From Bacillota bacterium (GTDB lineage Bacteria; Bacillota; Clostridia; Oscillospirales; Oscillospiraceae), in the NCBI GenBank assembly GCA_028719885.1, contig JAQYLT010000006.1, forward strand, positions 1-64,000: 64,000 nucleotides of DNA. The letters run 5' to 3'. Below the pieces are notes generated by a model that was not told where the DNA came from, searched no databases, and worked only from the letters and a program-made list of their open reading frames with translations. The position numbers and the translations under genes are program-made. Positions 9,516 through 19,927 of this stretch are shown here, piece by piece. How positions within the stretch are numbered: position 1 is the first letter of the stretch; each line of letters begins with the position of its first letter.

Positions 9516-11144
9516 TCAGAACATTTTTCCGCTCTGCTGGACCACGGCAGCCTCCGCGATGTTGATGGAGTGGCCGCCGATTCGGTTCAGGCTGTTGAGC
9601 ACCTCGCCGAACATGATGCCCGCCTCGGCAGAGCACTCCCCCGCCCGGAGCCGGTCCATGTGGTTCTGCTGGGCCTGCTTGGCCTTTTTCCGGTTTTCCC
9701 GCTCCAGCCGGGCCAGATGCTTCAATTCGTCGATGCTGATGTTCTGGCTGTAAAACCGGGCGGTGGCGTTGGAGTAAAGCTCTTTCACATTGTCGTAGAG
9801 CTCCAGGGCTTCATTCCTGGCCACCTCGGAATAGGCCACATTCTTTTCGGTGCTGCGCTCATTCACATGGAGCAGATGCTCGGCATAGTCGCCGATGCGC
9901 TCCAGGTCGTTCAGTGCCTGGTAGACCCGGTTGACATACATGGCCTCCTGGGTGGACAGCTCATGGACATTGAATTTCACCAGATAGTCACTGATGGCAT
10001 CGGTGAGGTAATCGATGACGGATTCGTTTTCCGTAATGGTCTGGGCGTTGCGGACCTGATTGTTCAGCACCCCATCCATGGCCAGGCTGATGTTCTCCCC
10101 CACCAGCTTGCTCATCCGGTCCACCTCGCTGCGGATCTGCAACAGGGAAACGCTGGGGTTGCCCACCAGATTCACGTCGATGAATTCCAGCCGGGCGGCA
10201 TCCTCGTGCTTCTGCTTGGGAATCAGCTTATAGGTGAGCTTTACCACCAGATTGGTGCAGGGCAGCAGGATGACCGCAGAAACCACCTTGAAGAGGATGT
10301 GCACCACCGACACCTGGAACATGGGGTCCGGGATCAGCCGCTCCACCAGCTCGGTATAGGGCAGGAACATGGTGACCAGGGTCATGATCACGCCGCCCAC
10401 CACGTTGTAGATCAGATAAATCATGGCGGCCCGCTTGGCATTGTTCCGGGCGCTCATGGAGGCCAGGATGGTGGGCATGGCGGAGCCGATGTTGATGCCG
10501 CAGATGAGATAAGAGGCAAAGTGCAGCGGCATCAGTCCCTGGAGCGCCAGGGCCTGCAGAATACCCACGGCAGCAGAGGAGGACTGAATCACCGCACAAA
10601 TCAGCGCACCCACCAGGATGCCCAGAATGGGGCTCTTGGCACCGGCGATAAAATTCTGGAACCAAGCCACCTGGCCCAGGGGCTTCATGGCGCCGCTCAT
10701 GGTGTGCAGGCCCTGGAACAGAAGGCCAAAGCCCAGAATGACCTGACCGATGTGCTTGACCTTGGCCTTTTTGGAATAGAGCATCATAAAGGCGCCCACG
10801 CAGATGCAGAAAGGAGCAATGCCGGACACATCCAGGGCGATGAGAATGCTGGTGATGGTGGTACCGATGTTGGCACCGAAGATGACGCCGGTGGCCTGAG
10901 CCAGGTCCATGATGCCGGCGTTGATAAAGCCCATGACCATCACGGTGGTAGCGGAGGACGACTGAATCACAACGGTGACAAACACGCCCAGCAAAAAGCC
11001 CAAAAAGCGGTTTCTGGTAAGCTTTTCCAGCAAATCCTTCATCTTTGAGCCAGCTGCCAGCTCCAGGCCGTCGCCCATGTACTTCATGCCGAACAGGAAC
11101 GCACCCAGGCCGCCCAGCAGCTCCACAAGGTTGGTTACAGTCAT
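9516..11144 (-). CDS. Na/Pi cotransporter family protein (NptA/PhoU-domain type)
   Basis: GAFLFGMKYMGDGLE, VVIQSSSATTVMVMGF and repeat AVIQSSSAAVGILQ; C-terminal PhoU-like helices. Confidence 0.93.
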   Translation of the reverse strand: MTVTNLVELLGGLGAFLFGMKYMGDGLELAAGSKMKDLLEKLTRNRFLGFLLGVFVTVVIQSSSATTVMVMGFINAGIMDLAQATGVIFGANIGTTITSILIALDVSGIAPFCICVGAFMMLYSKKAKVKHIGQVILGFGLLFQGLHTMSGAMKPLGQVAWFQNFIAGAKSPILGILVGALICAVIQSSSAAVGILQALALQGLMPLHFASYLICGINIGSAMPTILASMSARNNAKRAAMIYLIYNVVGGVIMTLVTMFLPYTELVERLIPDPMFQVSVVHILFKVVSAVILLPCTNLVVKLTYKLIPKQKHEDAARLEFIDVNLVGNPSVSLLQIRSEVDRMSKLVGENISLAMDGVLNNQVRNAQTITENESVIDYLTDAISDYLVKFNVHELSTQEAMYVNRVYQALNDLERIGDYAEHLLHVNERSTEKNVAYSEVARNEALELYDNVKELYSNATARFYSQNISIDELKHLARLERENRKKAKQAQQNHMDRLRAGECSAEAGIMFGEVLNSLNRIGGHSINIAEAAVVQQSGKMF

Positions 11145-11421
11145 TCTCTATCCCTCCAAGGTGATGTATCTGGCGTTATCCCAATTTCTCCCATGATATC
11201 TAAGTATACCAAGTACCGGGCCGCATTGCAATTCTTTTTTTCAGTTTTTCATTCCAAAGCACCAGGGCCTTGCATTTTTCCCCGGAAGACTCTATAATAG
11301 CTTTGTATGTCTTTCTTTTTTCAGTCTCCCGTGCTGCACAGCTGTTGCAGGCTTCAGGCTGTCGGCTTTACGCAGCTTTATTGTTCTTTCGTGAATGAAC
11401 GGTATTTGTTCCGTTGTGTTC

Positions 11422-11553
11422 GGAACGCATTCATGCGTTCCGAAAGGTTCATGAACCACCAGGGTTCGACGAATCGCAAAACACAACATTTTATCGATTC
11501 AATAACGCCCGGTGATTTGCGACCAGGACGGAATGCATGAATGCATTCCCTAC
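11422..11553. repeat. REP/BIME-like element pair
   Basis: GGAACGCATTCATGCGTTCC at 11422-11441 (degenerate GTAG) and GGAATGCATGAATGCATTCC+CTAC at 11530-11553. Confidence 0.85.
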
Positions 11554-11628
11554 GAAAATTCGGTAAACGCCCCCTAAGCTGCTTAAAGCCGATAAGCACA
11601 TTTTGAAACATCAAATTGGAGGATCCCT

Positions 11629-12837
11629 ATGAAATACGATTTTACCACCATTATGGACCGGCGGGGAATGGATGCCATTGCCATGGAGCAGCCGCCCCAA
11701 ATGCCCAGCAAGCCCGGCTTCGACCTGATTCCCATGTGGGTGGCGGACATGAATTTCGCCACGGTGCCCACGGTGGTGGATGCCATGATTCGCCGTGCCC
11801 AGCACCCGGCCTTCGGCTATTTTTCCCTGCGGCAGGAGTATTATGACGGAATCCTCCGCTGGCACAAAACCCATCACAATGTGGATTTAAAGCCGGAGTA
11901 CATCAGCTATGCCAACGGTGTGCTGGGCGGGGTGGTCAGCGCCTTGAATGTGCTGTGCTCCAAAGGAGACAATGTGCTGGTCCACGCTCCCACCTATGTG
12001 GGCTTCACCCACGCCCTTGGGGACAATGGCTACAACATCGTCCACTCCCCTCTCCGGCAGGACGCAGAGGGCGTGTGGCGGATGGACTATGCGGACATGG
12101 AGGAAAAGATCGTCCAGAACAAGATCCACGCCGCCATTCTCTGCTCCCCCCACAACCCCTGCGGCCGGGTGTGGGAGCGCTGGGAGCTGGAGCAGGCCAT
12201 GGAGCTGTTCCAAAAGCACGATGTCTACGTCATCTCCGACGAAATCTGGTCCGACCTGATCCTGGAGGGCTATAAGCACATCCCCACCCAGACCGTGAGC
12301 CAGGACGCCAAAATGCGGACCGTGGCCATGTACGCCCCCAGCAAAACCTTTAATCTGGCGGGCCTGGTGGGCAGCTACAGCGTCATCTACAATTCCTGGC
12401 TCCGGGACCGGGTGCAGAAGGAGGCCGGGCTCTGCCACTACAACGAGCCCAACGTCATGTCCATGTACGCCCTCATCGGCGCCTACCAGGACGAGGGCTA
12501 TGAATGGCTGACGGAGCTGCGACAGGTACTCACCGGCAACGTGGACTTTGCATGCCGGTATATTGCCGAGCACTTTGAGGGCGTAAAGGTCAGCCGTCCC
12601 CAGGGCACCTACATGCTCTTTGCCGACTGCACCGACTGGTGCAAAAAGCATGGCAAAACCATCGACGATGTGGAGCAGGCCGCCTGGGCGGTGGGCGTGG
12701 CCTTCCAGGACGGACGGGCCTTCCACGGGCCCTGCCATGTCCGCATCAACCTGGCTCTGCCCCTGTCCCGGGTGGAGGAGGCCTTCCGGCGGCTGGATAA
12801 ATATGTATTCAATCCGGAAGAGGAGACAGCGCCGTGA
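11629..12837 (+). CDS. MalY/PatB-family PLP-dependent aminotransferase (cystathionine beta-lyase-like)
   Basis: FDLIPMWVADMNFATVPTV, NPCGRVW, SDEIWSDLIL, APSKTFNLAGL PLP lysine motif. Confidence 0.93.
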   Translation: MKYDFTTIMDRRGMDAIAMEQPPQMPSKPGFDLIPMWVADMNFATVPTVVDAMIRRAQHPAFGYFSLRQEYYDGILRWHKTHHNVDLKPEYISYANGVLGGVVSALNVLCSKGDNVLVHAPTYVGFTHALGDNGYNIVHSPLRQDAEGVWRMDYADMEEKIVQNKIHAAILCSPHNPCGRVWERWELEQAMELFQKHDVYVISDEIWSDLILEGYKHIPTQTVSQDAKMRTVAMYAPSKTFNLAGLVGSYSVIYNSWLRDRVQKEAGLCHYNEPNVMSMYALIGAYQDEGYEWLTELRQVLTGNVDFACRYIAEHFEGVKVSRPQGTYMLFADCTDWCKKHGKTIDDVEQAAWAVGVAFQDGRAFHGPCHVRINLALPLSRVEEAFRRLDKYVFNPEEETAP

Positions 12838-14372
12838 CCCGGGAGGCCCAAATCAAACGGCTGCGCTTCATCGCGGTGTGGGTATTTGCCTTTGGGCTGG
12901 TATTCCACGGCTACTGCTATCTGAATGGGAATTTGTCCCACGACAGCCTATACTCCCTCTATGAGGAGAGCCCGGAGCTGATGATCTCCGTGGGCCGATT
13001 CCTCCGGCCGGTGTACCGGCTGATTCGGGGCAATTTCACCCTGCCGGTGATCAACGGCTTTCTCAGCCTGGTGTTTCTTACTCTGGCAGCCTACTTTATT
13101 CTGGATATCCTGGACATCCGCAGCAAGGGGCTCACCGTGCTCTCCTGCGGCATCCTGGTGGGCAACACCACCGTGGCGCTAACCAACGCCACCTTTCTCC
13201 ACGACGCGGACGCCTATGCCCTGGCCCTGGTGCTGGCGGTTTTGGGCGTCTGGCTGAGTCGGGAGGGAAAGGGGCGGTTCTGGCTGTCCACCCTGCTGTA
13301 TTTCTGCTCTCTGGGCATCTACCAGGCCTACATTGACTGCGCCATCTATCTGATTTTGATGCTGGCCCTGCTGGCGCTGCTGGACGGAGCCGGGGTGAAA
13401 AAGGTCTATGGCCAAGCCCTCCGGCGGCTGCTGGAGGTGGCCGCAGCCATGGTTTTGTATTTTCTCGCCACCAAGCTGGTGCCGGCCATCACCGGCATCC
13501 GGGCCAACCGGGGCTACAACACCGTTTATTCCCTGTCGGAGCTGGATTTCAAGAGCCTATGGGAGCGGGCCGTGAATTTCTTCCGGGCGGAGGCGGTGTG
13601 GTTCTACTCCCCCGAGGCAAGGCTCAACCGGCTGATCTTCGGGGTGAATGTGGTCTTTGTCCTGCTGGCCGCCTGGCTGATCATTGGAAAGCTGCGGCAG
13701 GACAAGCGGGGCAAAGGGGTGTGCTGGGCGGCAGCAGGCATTGTGGCTGCCATTCCCTTTGGCATGAACGCCATCACCCTGCTGTCCAACCTGTACCACG
13801 CCCTCACCATCTATTCTTTCTTCCTTTCCTACCTGCTGGTCTTTGCCCTGGCGGAGCGCTGCCCCAGATGGAAGCTCTCCGTAAAAAGCAGCCACCTTGC
13901 CCGGGGGCTCTGCGGCATTCTGGCGGCGGTGCTGCTGTTTGACAGCTGCATCTACGCTCAGGAAATCTACCTGGAAAAGGAAATGGTGTCGGACGCCACC
14001 TTGTCGCTGTTCACCCGGCTCATTGACCGGATGGAGCAGACCCCGGGCTATGTGGTAAACGAGACCCCCATTGCCATTGTGGGGCGGCTCAGGCTGTCCG
14101 GGCTGCAGACGGAGCGGGAGGGCATGCCCAGCCCCGCCAACGGCATGGGCTACAGCTATGCCACCACCTATTTTGAAACCTACGAGAAATACGTCAACTA
14201 CTATCTGGGCTATCCGGCGGTGTTCCTCCGGGGGCCCAGGCTGCTGGAGCTGGAGGAAACCCAGACCGTGCAGCAAATGCCGGAATTCCCCGCAGAGGGC
14301 AGCGTGCTCATGGTGGAGGATGTGCTGGTGGTGAAATTCTCCCAGCCCTTCCACGAGGCGGAAATCTGCTGA
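12834..14372 (+). CDS. GtrII-like glucosyltransferase-domain membrane protein, paralog 1
   Basis: GTG start overlapping upstream stop; NGNLSHDSLYSLYEESPE, GRFLRPVYRLIRGNFTLPVINGF, HDADAYALAL, GIYQAYIDCAIY, C-terminal VLVVKFSQP. Confidence 0.72.
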   Translation: MTREAQIKRLRFIAVWVFAFGLVFHGYCYLNGNLSHDSLYSLYEESPELMISVGRFLRPVYRLIRGNFTLPVINGFLSLVFLTLAAYFILDILDIRSKGLTVLSCGILVGNTTVALTNATFLHDADAYALALVLAVLGVWLSREGKGRFWLSTLLYFCSLGIYQAYIDCAIYLILMLALLALLDGAGVKKVYGQALRRLLEVAAAMVLYFLATKLVPAITGIRANRGYNTVYSLSELDFKSLWERAVNFFRAEAVWFYSPEARLNRLIFGVNVVFVLLAAWLIIGKLRQDKRGKGVCWAAAGIVAAIPFGMNAITLLSNLYHALTIYSFFLSYLLVFALAERCPRWKLSVKSSHLARGLCGILAAVLLFDSCIYAQEIYLEKEMVSDATLSLFTRLIDRMEQTPGYVVNETPIAIVGRLRLSGLQTEREGMPSPANGMGYSYATTYFETYEKYVNYYLGYPAVFLRGPRLLELEETQTVQQMPEFPAEGSVLMVEDVLVVKFSQPFHEAEIC

Positions 14373-14397
14373 ACATCCAAGAAAACGAGGTACAACT

Positions 14398-15957
14398 ATG
14401 TGTGAATCAACCTGTCGCCTGAAAAACCGGCTGGACCTGGAAAGGCTCAAATGGATCGCCCTGTGCATTTTCTGCTTTGGCCTGGTGGCCCACGGCTACT
14501 GCTTTTTCAACGCCAATTTCTCCCATGACATCCTCTGGGACCTCTATGAGGAAAGCCCCGACTCCATGGTGGGCATGGGCCGGTATCTCAGGCCGGTGTA
14601 CCGGCTGATTCGAGGCAATTTCACCCTGCCCGCCTTCAACGGCTTTTTGGAGCTGGCGTTCATGACCCTTTCTGCCTATGTGATCACCGGGCTGCTGGGC
14701 ATTCGCAGCAAGGCCCTGGTGCTGCTCACCTGCGGCGTGCTCATCACCAACAGCACCATGTCCTTGATGAACGCCACCTTCCTCCACGATGCGGATGCCT
14801 ACGGCTTCGCCCTGGTGATGGTGGTGCTGGGGGTGTGGACGGCGGTAAACCAAAAAAGAGGACTGCTGATTTCCGTCGGCTTCTTCTTTGTCTCCCTGGG
14901 CATCTACCAGGCCTACATCAACTGCGCCATCTATCTGTTTCTGATGCTGGCCCTGCTGGCACTGCTCCGGGGGGATTCCGTGAAGCAGGTTTACATCAAA
15001 ACCATTCAAAGAATGCTGGCCATCGCCGCCGCCATGGTGCTCTACTACATCGGCCATGTTCTTGTTCTGAAAATCACCGGCATTCCGGAAAACAGCGCCT
15101 ACAACACCATCACCGATGTGACCAAGGGCGGGCTTTGGGACCTTGTCTCCCGGCTGTATTACATGCTCCGGGCGGAGGCATTGTGGTTCCTGGAGCCCAG
15201 CAGCTACCGGGAATGGCTGGTGGGACTGGTCAATGTTCTGCTGCTGGCCCTGGCAGTGGTTTCCCTGGTGGCCCTGGGCCGGCAGGAAAAACTGAAAAAG
15301 GCCAGCTGGCTGGGCATCCTGGGTATCCTGATTGCCATGCCTTTTGGCATGAACGCGGTGGCTCTGCTGTCCGGCGTATCCCACAGCGTCACCATTTTCC
15401 CGTTCTTTCTCTCCTATCCGCTGGTGTTCGCCCTGGCAGAGCGGTACCTCCAATTGCCCCTTTCCCATCGCCGGAAGCTGGGAGCTCAGGCTGCCGCCTT
15501 CTGTCTCACGGGGCTGATGCTCTTTGACAACTGCCTGTATTCCAACACCGCCTATCTGAAAAAGCAGCTGGAGGCCGACGCCACCTTGTCGGTGTTCACC
15601 CGGGTGCTGGAGCGGATGGAGCAGACTCCGGGCTATGTGGTAAGCGAGACCCCGGTGGCCATCATCGGCAGCCTGTCCGACTCCCCCCTGAGCAAGGAGC
15701 GGGAGGGCTTCCCGGTGAACGGTCTGGGCCTCTACACCAACTACAGCACCACCTATCTGAACACCCACCGGAAATACATCAGCTATTATCTGGGCTATCC
15801 CGCCGTTTTGGCCGACAACAATCTCCAGTGGAAGATGGAGCACAACCAGCTGGTGCTGGACATGCCCCTATTCCCGGAGCAGGGCAGCATTCAAATGGTG
15901 GAGGGCACCATGGTGGTGAAATTCTCCCAGCCCTACATCGAAGAAGACGGAGCGTAA
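14398..15957 (+). CDS. GtrII-like glucosyltransferase-domain membrane protein, paralog 2
   Basis: Shares NFSHDILWDLYEESPDS, GRYLRPVYRLIRGNFTLPAFNGF, HDADAYGFAL, GIYQAYINCAIY, MVVKFSQP with neighbours. Confidence 0.72.
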   Translation: MCESTCRLKNRLDLERLKWIALCIFCFGLVAHGYCFFNANFSHDILWDLYEESPDSMVGMGRYLRPVYRLIRGNFTLPAFNGFLELAFMTLSAYVITGLLGIRSKALVLLTCGVLITNSTMSLMNATFLHDADAYGFALVMVVLGVWTAVNQKRGLLISVGFFFVSLGIYQAYINCAIYLFLMLALLALLRGDSVKQVYIKTIQRMLAIAAAMVLYYIGHVLVLKITGIPENSAYNTITDVTKGGLWDLVSRLYYMLRAEALWFLEPSSYREWLVGLVNVLLLALAVVSLVALGRQEKLKKASWLGILGILIAMPFGMNAVALLSGVSHSVTIFPFFLSYPLVFALAERYLQLPLSHRRKLGAQAAAFCLTGLMLFDNCLYSNTAYLKKQLEADATLSVFTRVLERMEQTPGYVVSETPVAIIGSLSDSPLSKEREGFPVNGLGLYTNYSTTYLNTHRKYISYYLGYPAVLADNNLQWKMEHNQLVLDMPLFPEQGSIQMVEGTMVVKFSQPYIEEDGA

Positions 15958-15988
15958 TGACACAAATTGGAATTTGTCAGGATGCTTC

Positions 15989-16211
15989 GTAGGGAACGGA
16001 TTTATCCGTTCCGAAAGGTCGGTGAACCTCCGTAGTTCGTTGGATGGTATTTCACGCGCGTTTTCGCATGTTTCCCCATTCAATCCACCAATTCGAAACA
16101 ATAAGGGGGCGGAATGCATGAATGCATTCCCTACGCAAAAACCATCGTTTTTCGATTCGTCGAACCCTGGTGGTTCATGGACCTTTCGGAATGCATGAAT
16201 GCATTCCCTAC
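15989..16211. repeat. REP/BIME-like cluster inside the Gtr paralog array (hairpins 15993-16012, 16111-16130, 16188-16207)
   Basis: GTAG+GGAACGGATTTATCCGTTCC followed by two inverse units ending CTAC. Confidence 0.88.
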
Positions 16212-16290
16212 GAAACGTCCCCGCAAACACCAATTTACCGCGATTTACAAGCGGTTTTGCACCGATCAAAACATCCAAGGAGCATTTTAT

Positions 16291-17844
16291 ATGACCAACG
16301 AGAACCAAGCGCTCCGCCCCGGGGTGGACCTGAAGCGTCTGAAATTCATCTTCCTCTGGGTCTTCGCCTTCGGCCTGGTGGCCCACGGCTTCTGCTATTT
16401 CAACGGAAATTTCTCCCACGACAGTCTACGCTCCATTTACGAACCAGGCCCCTACGCAATGATTGCCGCAGGCCGCTACTGCCGGGCGATCTACCGGCTG
16501 ATTCGGGGGAATTTCACCCTGCCGGTGATTAACGGCTTCCTGTTTCTCGTCTTTTTGTCCCTGGCTGTCTACCTGCTGACGGATTTGCTTCCCATCCGGA
16601 AAAAGGTCCTGCTCATCCTTGCCTGCGGCATTCTCACAGTCAACAGCACCGTCTCCCTGATGAACGCCACCTACCTCCACGATGCGGATGCCTACGGCTT
16701 TGCCCTGCTGATGGCGGTGCTGGGTGCCTGGGTCGCGGTGAAGCTTCCCTGGGGTGCGCTGCTCTCTATTCCGTTCTACACGGTTTCTCTGGGCATTTAC
16801 CAGGCATATATCAACGTGATAATTTACCTGTGGCTGTTTCTGGCGCTGATGGAGCTGCTGAAAGGAACCCGGGTGCGGCAGGTTTATGCCATGACCTTTC
16901 TGCGGATGCTGTCCATCGCCGGCGGAATGGTGCTGTACTTTGTGGGACATTTGGTGGTTCTCTGGGTCACGGGAATCGACGAAGACCAGGGCTACAACAC
17001 AGTAACAGTAGTGGCCCAAATGGGCTTGGCCGGTCTACTCCAGCAGCTTCGCGTCACCCTGGAAGCCGGATTGAGCTGGTTCCTACAGCCAAGAGGGAAT
17101 TCTCCCGGGATGATTCGCCTGCTCAACATTTTGCTCATTCCCGTGCTGGCATATTCCCTGGTTGTCCTGGGAAAGCGAAACCATGTGCGTCCGGCGGGCT
17201 GGCTGGGAATCCTCGGGATTCTGGCTGCTATCCCTCTGGGGATGAATGCAACCGTTCTTCTCTCCGGCAGTTATCACCATATCACCATTTACGCTTCCTT
17301 TTTCACCTATCTGGCAGCAATTGTCCTGGCAGAGCAATGTCTGCAGCTGCCAAATCCTGCCCGCTCTGCCAGGGCCGTGCAGCTTGGCTGCAGCATTCTG
17401 CTGGGCATTCTGGTGTTTGACAGCTGCCTTTATTCCAACACCATCTACCTGAAAAAAGAGCTGGAAAGCCAGCAGACCCTGTCGGTATTCACTCGCATCA
17501 TCAATCAAATGGAGCAAACCGACGGCTATGTTCTGGGAGAAACTCCCATCGTTCTTGTGGGTGCCACCACCGAATCCCCGCTGAATGTAAAACGGGAGGG
17601 CTTCGACTACGGTGCCACCGGCCTGTGGTGCAGTCTCACGCCCACCTACTATCCCATCCCCCAAACCTACATAAGCTACTATTTGGGCTATCCCGCCGTT
17701 TTTGGCGATGGGGTGGACCAGTGGCGGGTGTCGGTTTCGGAAGAAATGCTGGAAATGCCCCTGTTCCCGGAGCCCGGCAGTGTTCGCATGATTGATGGGA
17801 TTATGGTTGTCAAGCTCTCTCATCCCATCATTCCCGCAAGCTAA
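16291..17844 (+). CDS. GtrII-like glucosyltransferase-domain membrane protein, paralog 3
   Basis: Start at AAGGAGCATTTTATATGACC; N-terminal extension of ORF 16114 is REP sequence; same conserved blocks as paralogs 1, 2 and 4. Confidence 0.72.
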   Translation: MTNENQALRPGVDLKRLKFIFLWVFAFGLVAHGFCYFNGNFSHDSLRSIYEPGPYAMIAAGRYCRAIYRLIRGNFTLPVINGFLFLVFLSLAVYLLTDLLPIRKKVLLILACGILTVNSTVSLMNATYLHDADAYGFALLMAVLGAWVAVKLPWGALLSIPFYTVSLGIYQAYINVIIYLWLFLALMELLKGTRVRQVYAMTFLRMLSIAGGMVLYFVGHLVVLWVTGIDEDQGYNTVTVVAQMGLAGLLQQLRVTLEAGLSWFLQPRGNSPGMIRLLNILLIPVLAYSLVVLGKRNHVRPAGWLGILGILAAIPLGMNATVLLSGSYHHITIYASFFTYLAAIVLAEQCLQLPNPARSARAVQLGCSILLGILVFDSCLYSNTIYLKKELESQQTLSVFTRIINQMEQTDGYVLGETPIVLVGATTESPLNVKREGFDYGATGLWCSLTPTYYPIPQTYISYYLGYPAVFGDGVDQWRVSVSEEMLEMPLFPEPGSVRMIDGIMVVKLSHPIIPAS

Positions 17845-17869
17845 TCAAAACATCCAAGGAGCATTTTAT

Positions 17870-19426
17870 ATGACCAACAAGAACCAAGCGCTCCGCCCCG
17901 GGGTGGACCTGAAAAAACTGAAATTCATCTTCCTCTGGGTCTTCGCTTTCGGCCTGGTGGCCCACGGCTTCTGCTATTTTAACGGGAACTTCTCCCACGA
18001 CAGCCTGTTTTCCATCTACGAGGAAAGTCCGGACATCAACATCGCCGTGGGAAGATTCCTCCGGCCGGTGTACCGGATGCTCCGGGGCAATTTCGCCCTG
18101 CCGGTCATCAACGGCTTTTTGTCCCTGGTCTACCTGTCTCTGGCCATTTATCTGCTTTCCGACATTATGGAAATTCGCCGGAAAAACTTTCTGGCCCTGA
18201 CCTGCGGCCTGCTTTCCACCAATGTCACCTTTTCCCTGATGAACGCCACCTATTTCCACGATTCCGACGCCTACATGCTCTCCCTGCTGCTGGCGCTGGG
18301 AGGCGTTTGGGTGGCCCTGCGGCTGCGGCACGGGATTTGCTGGTCCGTGCTTTTCTACTTCTGCTCCCTGGGCATCTACCAGGCCTACATCGACGCAGCC
18401 ATCTATGTGTTTTTGATGCTGGCCCTGGTTCGGCTGCTGCAAGGGGAGCGGGTAAAGAGGGTGTATCTGGAGAGCCTGCAATATCTGCTGGCCATTGCTG
18501 CGGCCATGGTGCTGTATTACATCGGCATCAAGGTGACCCAGCATTTCGCCAACCTGTCCGACGGTGCCTACTATAACACCTTGTCCAACGTCACCGCCCT
18601 TTCCCTGGGCTCCGTCTTCCAGCGTCTGTTCACCTGCCTCTTTGCCGATGCCGCCTGGTTCCTGGTGCCCAGCGGCCACAGCATCCCGGTGGTAACGGTG
18701 GTGAATGTCCTGATGCTGCTGGCGGCGGTGTGGATGGTAATCGGGCTGATTCGGTTCCGCCATCTCCCCACTGCATCGGTTTTCGGCATTCTGGGGGTGC
18801 TGGCAGCCATTCCCTTTGGCATGAACGCCATCACCGTGATTTCCGATATGTACCACGCCCTCACCCTGTATGCGTTGTATTTTTCCTACGTGTGGGTGCT
18901 GGTGCTGGCGGAGCTGTATCTCGCCACCGGGAAGCCCGCCGCCCAAAGGGGAAAGCTGGCCTGCGCCATTCTGGCGGGCATCCTGATTTTCGACGGGTGC
19001 CTGTTCTCCAACGAGTCCTATCTGAAAAAGGAGCTGGAAAACTCCGCCACATTGTCGGTGTTCACCCGCATACTCAGCCGGATGGAGAGCACCCCGGGCT
19101 TTGTCCCCGGGCAGACCCGGGTGGCCTTTGTGGGACTGCTGCTGGACGGCCCCCTGTCCTACGGAAGCCCCGGCTTCTGCTACACCAACACCGGCATGGG
19201 CCACAGCTTCAACGTCTCCTATCACGACACCTACGAAACCTACCTGAGCTACTACCTGGGCTACCCCGTGGACTGCGTGGACAGCACGGAAATTATAGAA
19301 TATGAGCAGATGGAGCAGGTTACCGCCATGCCCCTCTTCCCCGCTGAGGGCAGCATTCAGATGATCGATGATGTGCTGGTGGTGAAATTCTCCCACATTC
19401 AGGAGGAAGAGGAAGCGGTGGAATAA
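17870..19426 (+). CDS. GtrII-like glucosyltransferase-domain membrane protein, paralog 4
   Basis: Start MTNKNQALRPGVDLKKLKF with the same RBS context as paralog 3; YEESPDINIAVGRFLRPVYRMLRGNFALPVINGF, HDSDAYMLSL. Confidence 0.72.
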   Translation: MTNKNQALRPGVDLKKLKFIFLWVFAFGLVAHGFCYFNGNFSHDSLFSIYEESPDINIAVGRFLRPVYRMLRGNFALPVINGFLSLVYLSLAIYLLSDIMEIRRKNFLALTCGLLSTNVTFSLMNATYFHDSDAYMLSLLLALGGVWVALRLRHGICWSVLFYFCSLGIYQAYIDAAIYVFLMLALVRLLQGERVKRVYLESLQYLLAIAAAMVLYYIGIKVTQHFANLSDGAYYNTLSNVTALSLGSVFQRLFTCLFADAAWFLVPSGHSIPVVTVVNVLMLLAAVWMVIGLIRFRHLPTASVFGILGVLAAIPFGMNAITVISDMYHALTLYALYFSYVWVLVLAELYLATGKPAAQRGKLACAILAGILIFDGCLFSNESYLKKELENSATLSVFTRILSRMESTPGFVPGQTRVAFVGLLLDGPLSYGSPGFCYTNTGMGHSFNVSYHDTYETYLSYYLGYPVDCVDSTEIIEYEQMEQVTAMPLFPAEGSIQMIDDVLVVKFSHIQEEEEAVE

Positions 19427-19512
19427 TCGGAGCCGCCCCGGTTCCCGGTATGTCAGCAGGCCCGAAAATCCGGATCGTAGCAGCTTGTTACAACGAAAAC
19501 CAGATGTTTTCC

Positions 19513-19745
19513 GTAGGGCTTAGGCTGTCCCCCGCCCTATCGGTTGAGCAATTACCGCAGGACGTTAAGTGGCAAAATGTTACGCCTTGTCCGTAGGGAA
19601 TGGGCTTGCTCATTCCGTCTGCGTTAGCAGCATTTCCCCGCCAAGTTTCCACAAAATGTAAGGAAAAGCCGATAAATTCCAATTATCCCACGAGAAATCT
19701 GGTTCAAAAGCGCTTCGCGACGGATGGAGCAAGCCCCATCCCTAC
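19513..19745. repeat. REP-like cluster with CTTG-loop hairpin variants (19597-19616, 19722-19741)
   Basis: GTAG+GGAATGGGCTTGCTCATTCC and inverse GGATGGAGCAAGCCCCATCC+CTAC; also GTAGGGCTTAGGCTGTCCCCCGCC at 19513. Confidence 0.8.
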
Positions 19746-19865
19746 GATGGGTGCATCCGTTCATTCGCAAAAGGACAATTAATCTGCGTAAAGCCAATAA
19801 CCAAAACTGCGGTCATCGCGGAACCAAATCGCCAAACAAAAATATTTTTCTTTCCAAAGAGCCTG

Positions 19866-19894
19866 TTGTTTTCTGGGAGAGAATGTGCTATAAT
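19866..19894 (+). promoter_or_regulatory. Sigma70-type promoter for the DivIVA-like gene
   Basis: TTGTTT - 17 nt - TATAAT, 33 nt upstream of ATG. Confidence 0.6.
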
Positions 19895-19927
19895 CTGATA
19901 AAATGCACTTTCTGGGAGGATTTTTTC

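Noticed and set aside
16114-16290. N-terminal extension of paralog 3 (ORF from 16114)
   Set aside because: This part is translated REP sequence; the shared RBS and MTNENQALRPG start at 16291 match paralog 4.
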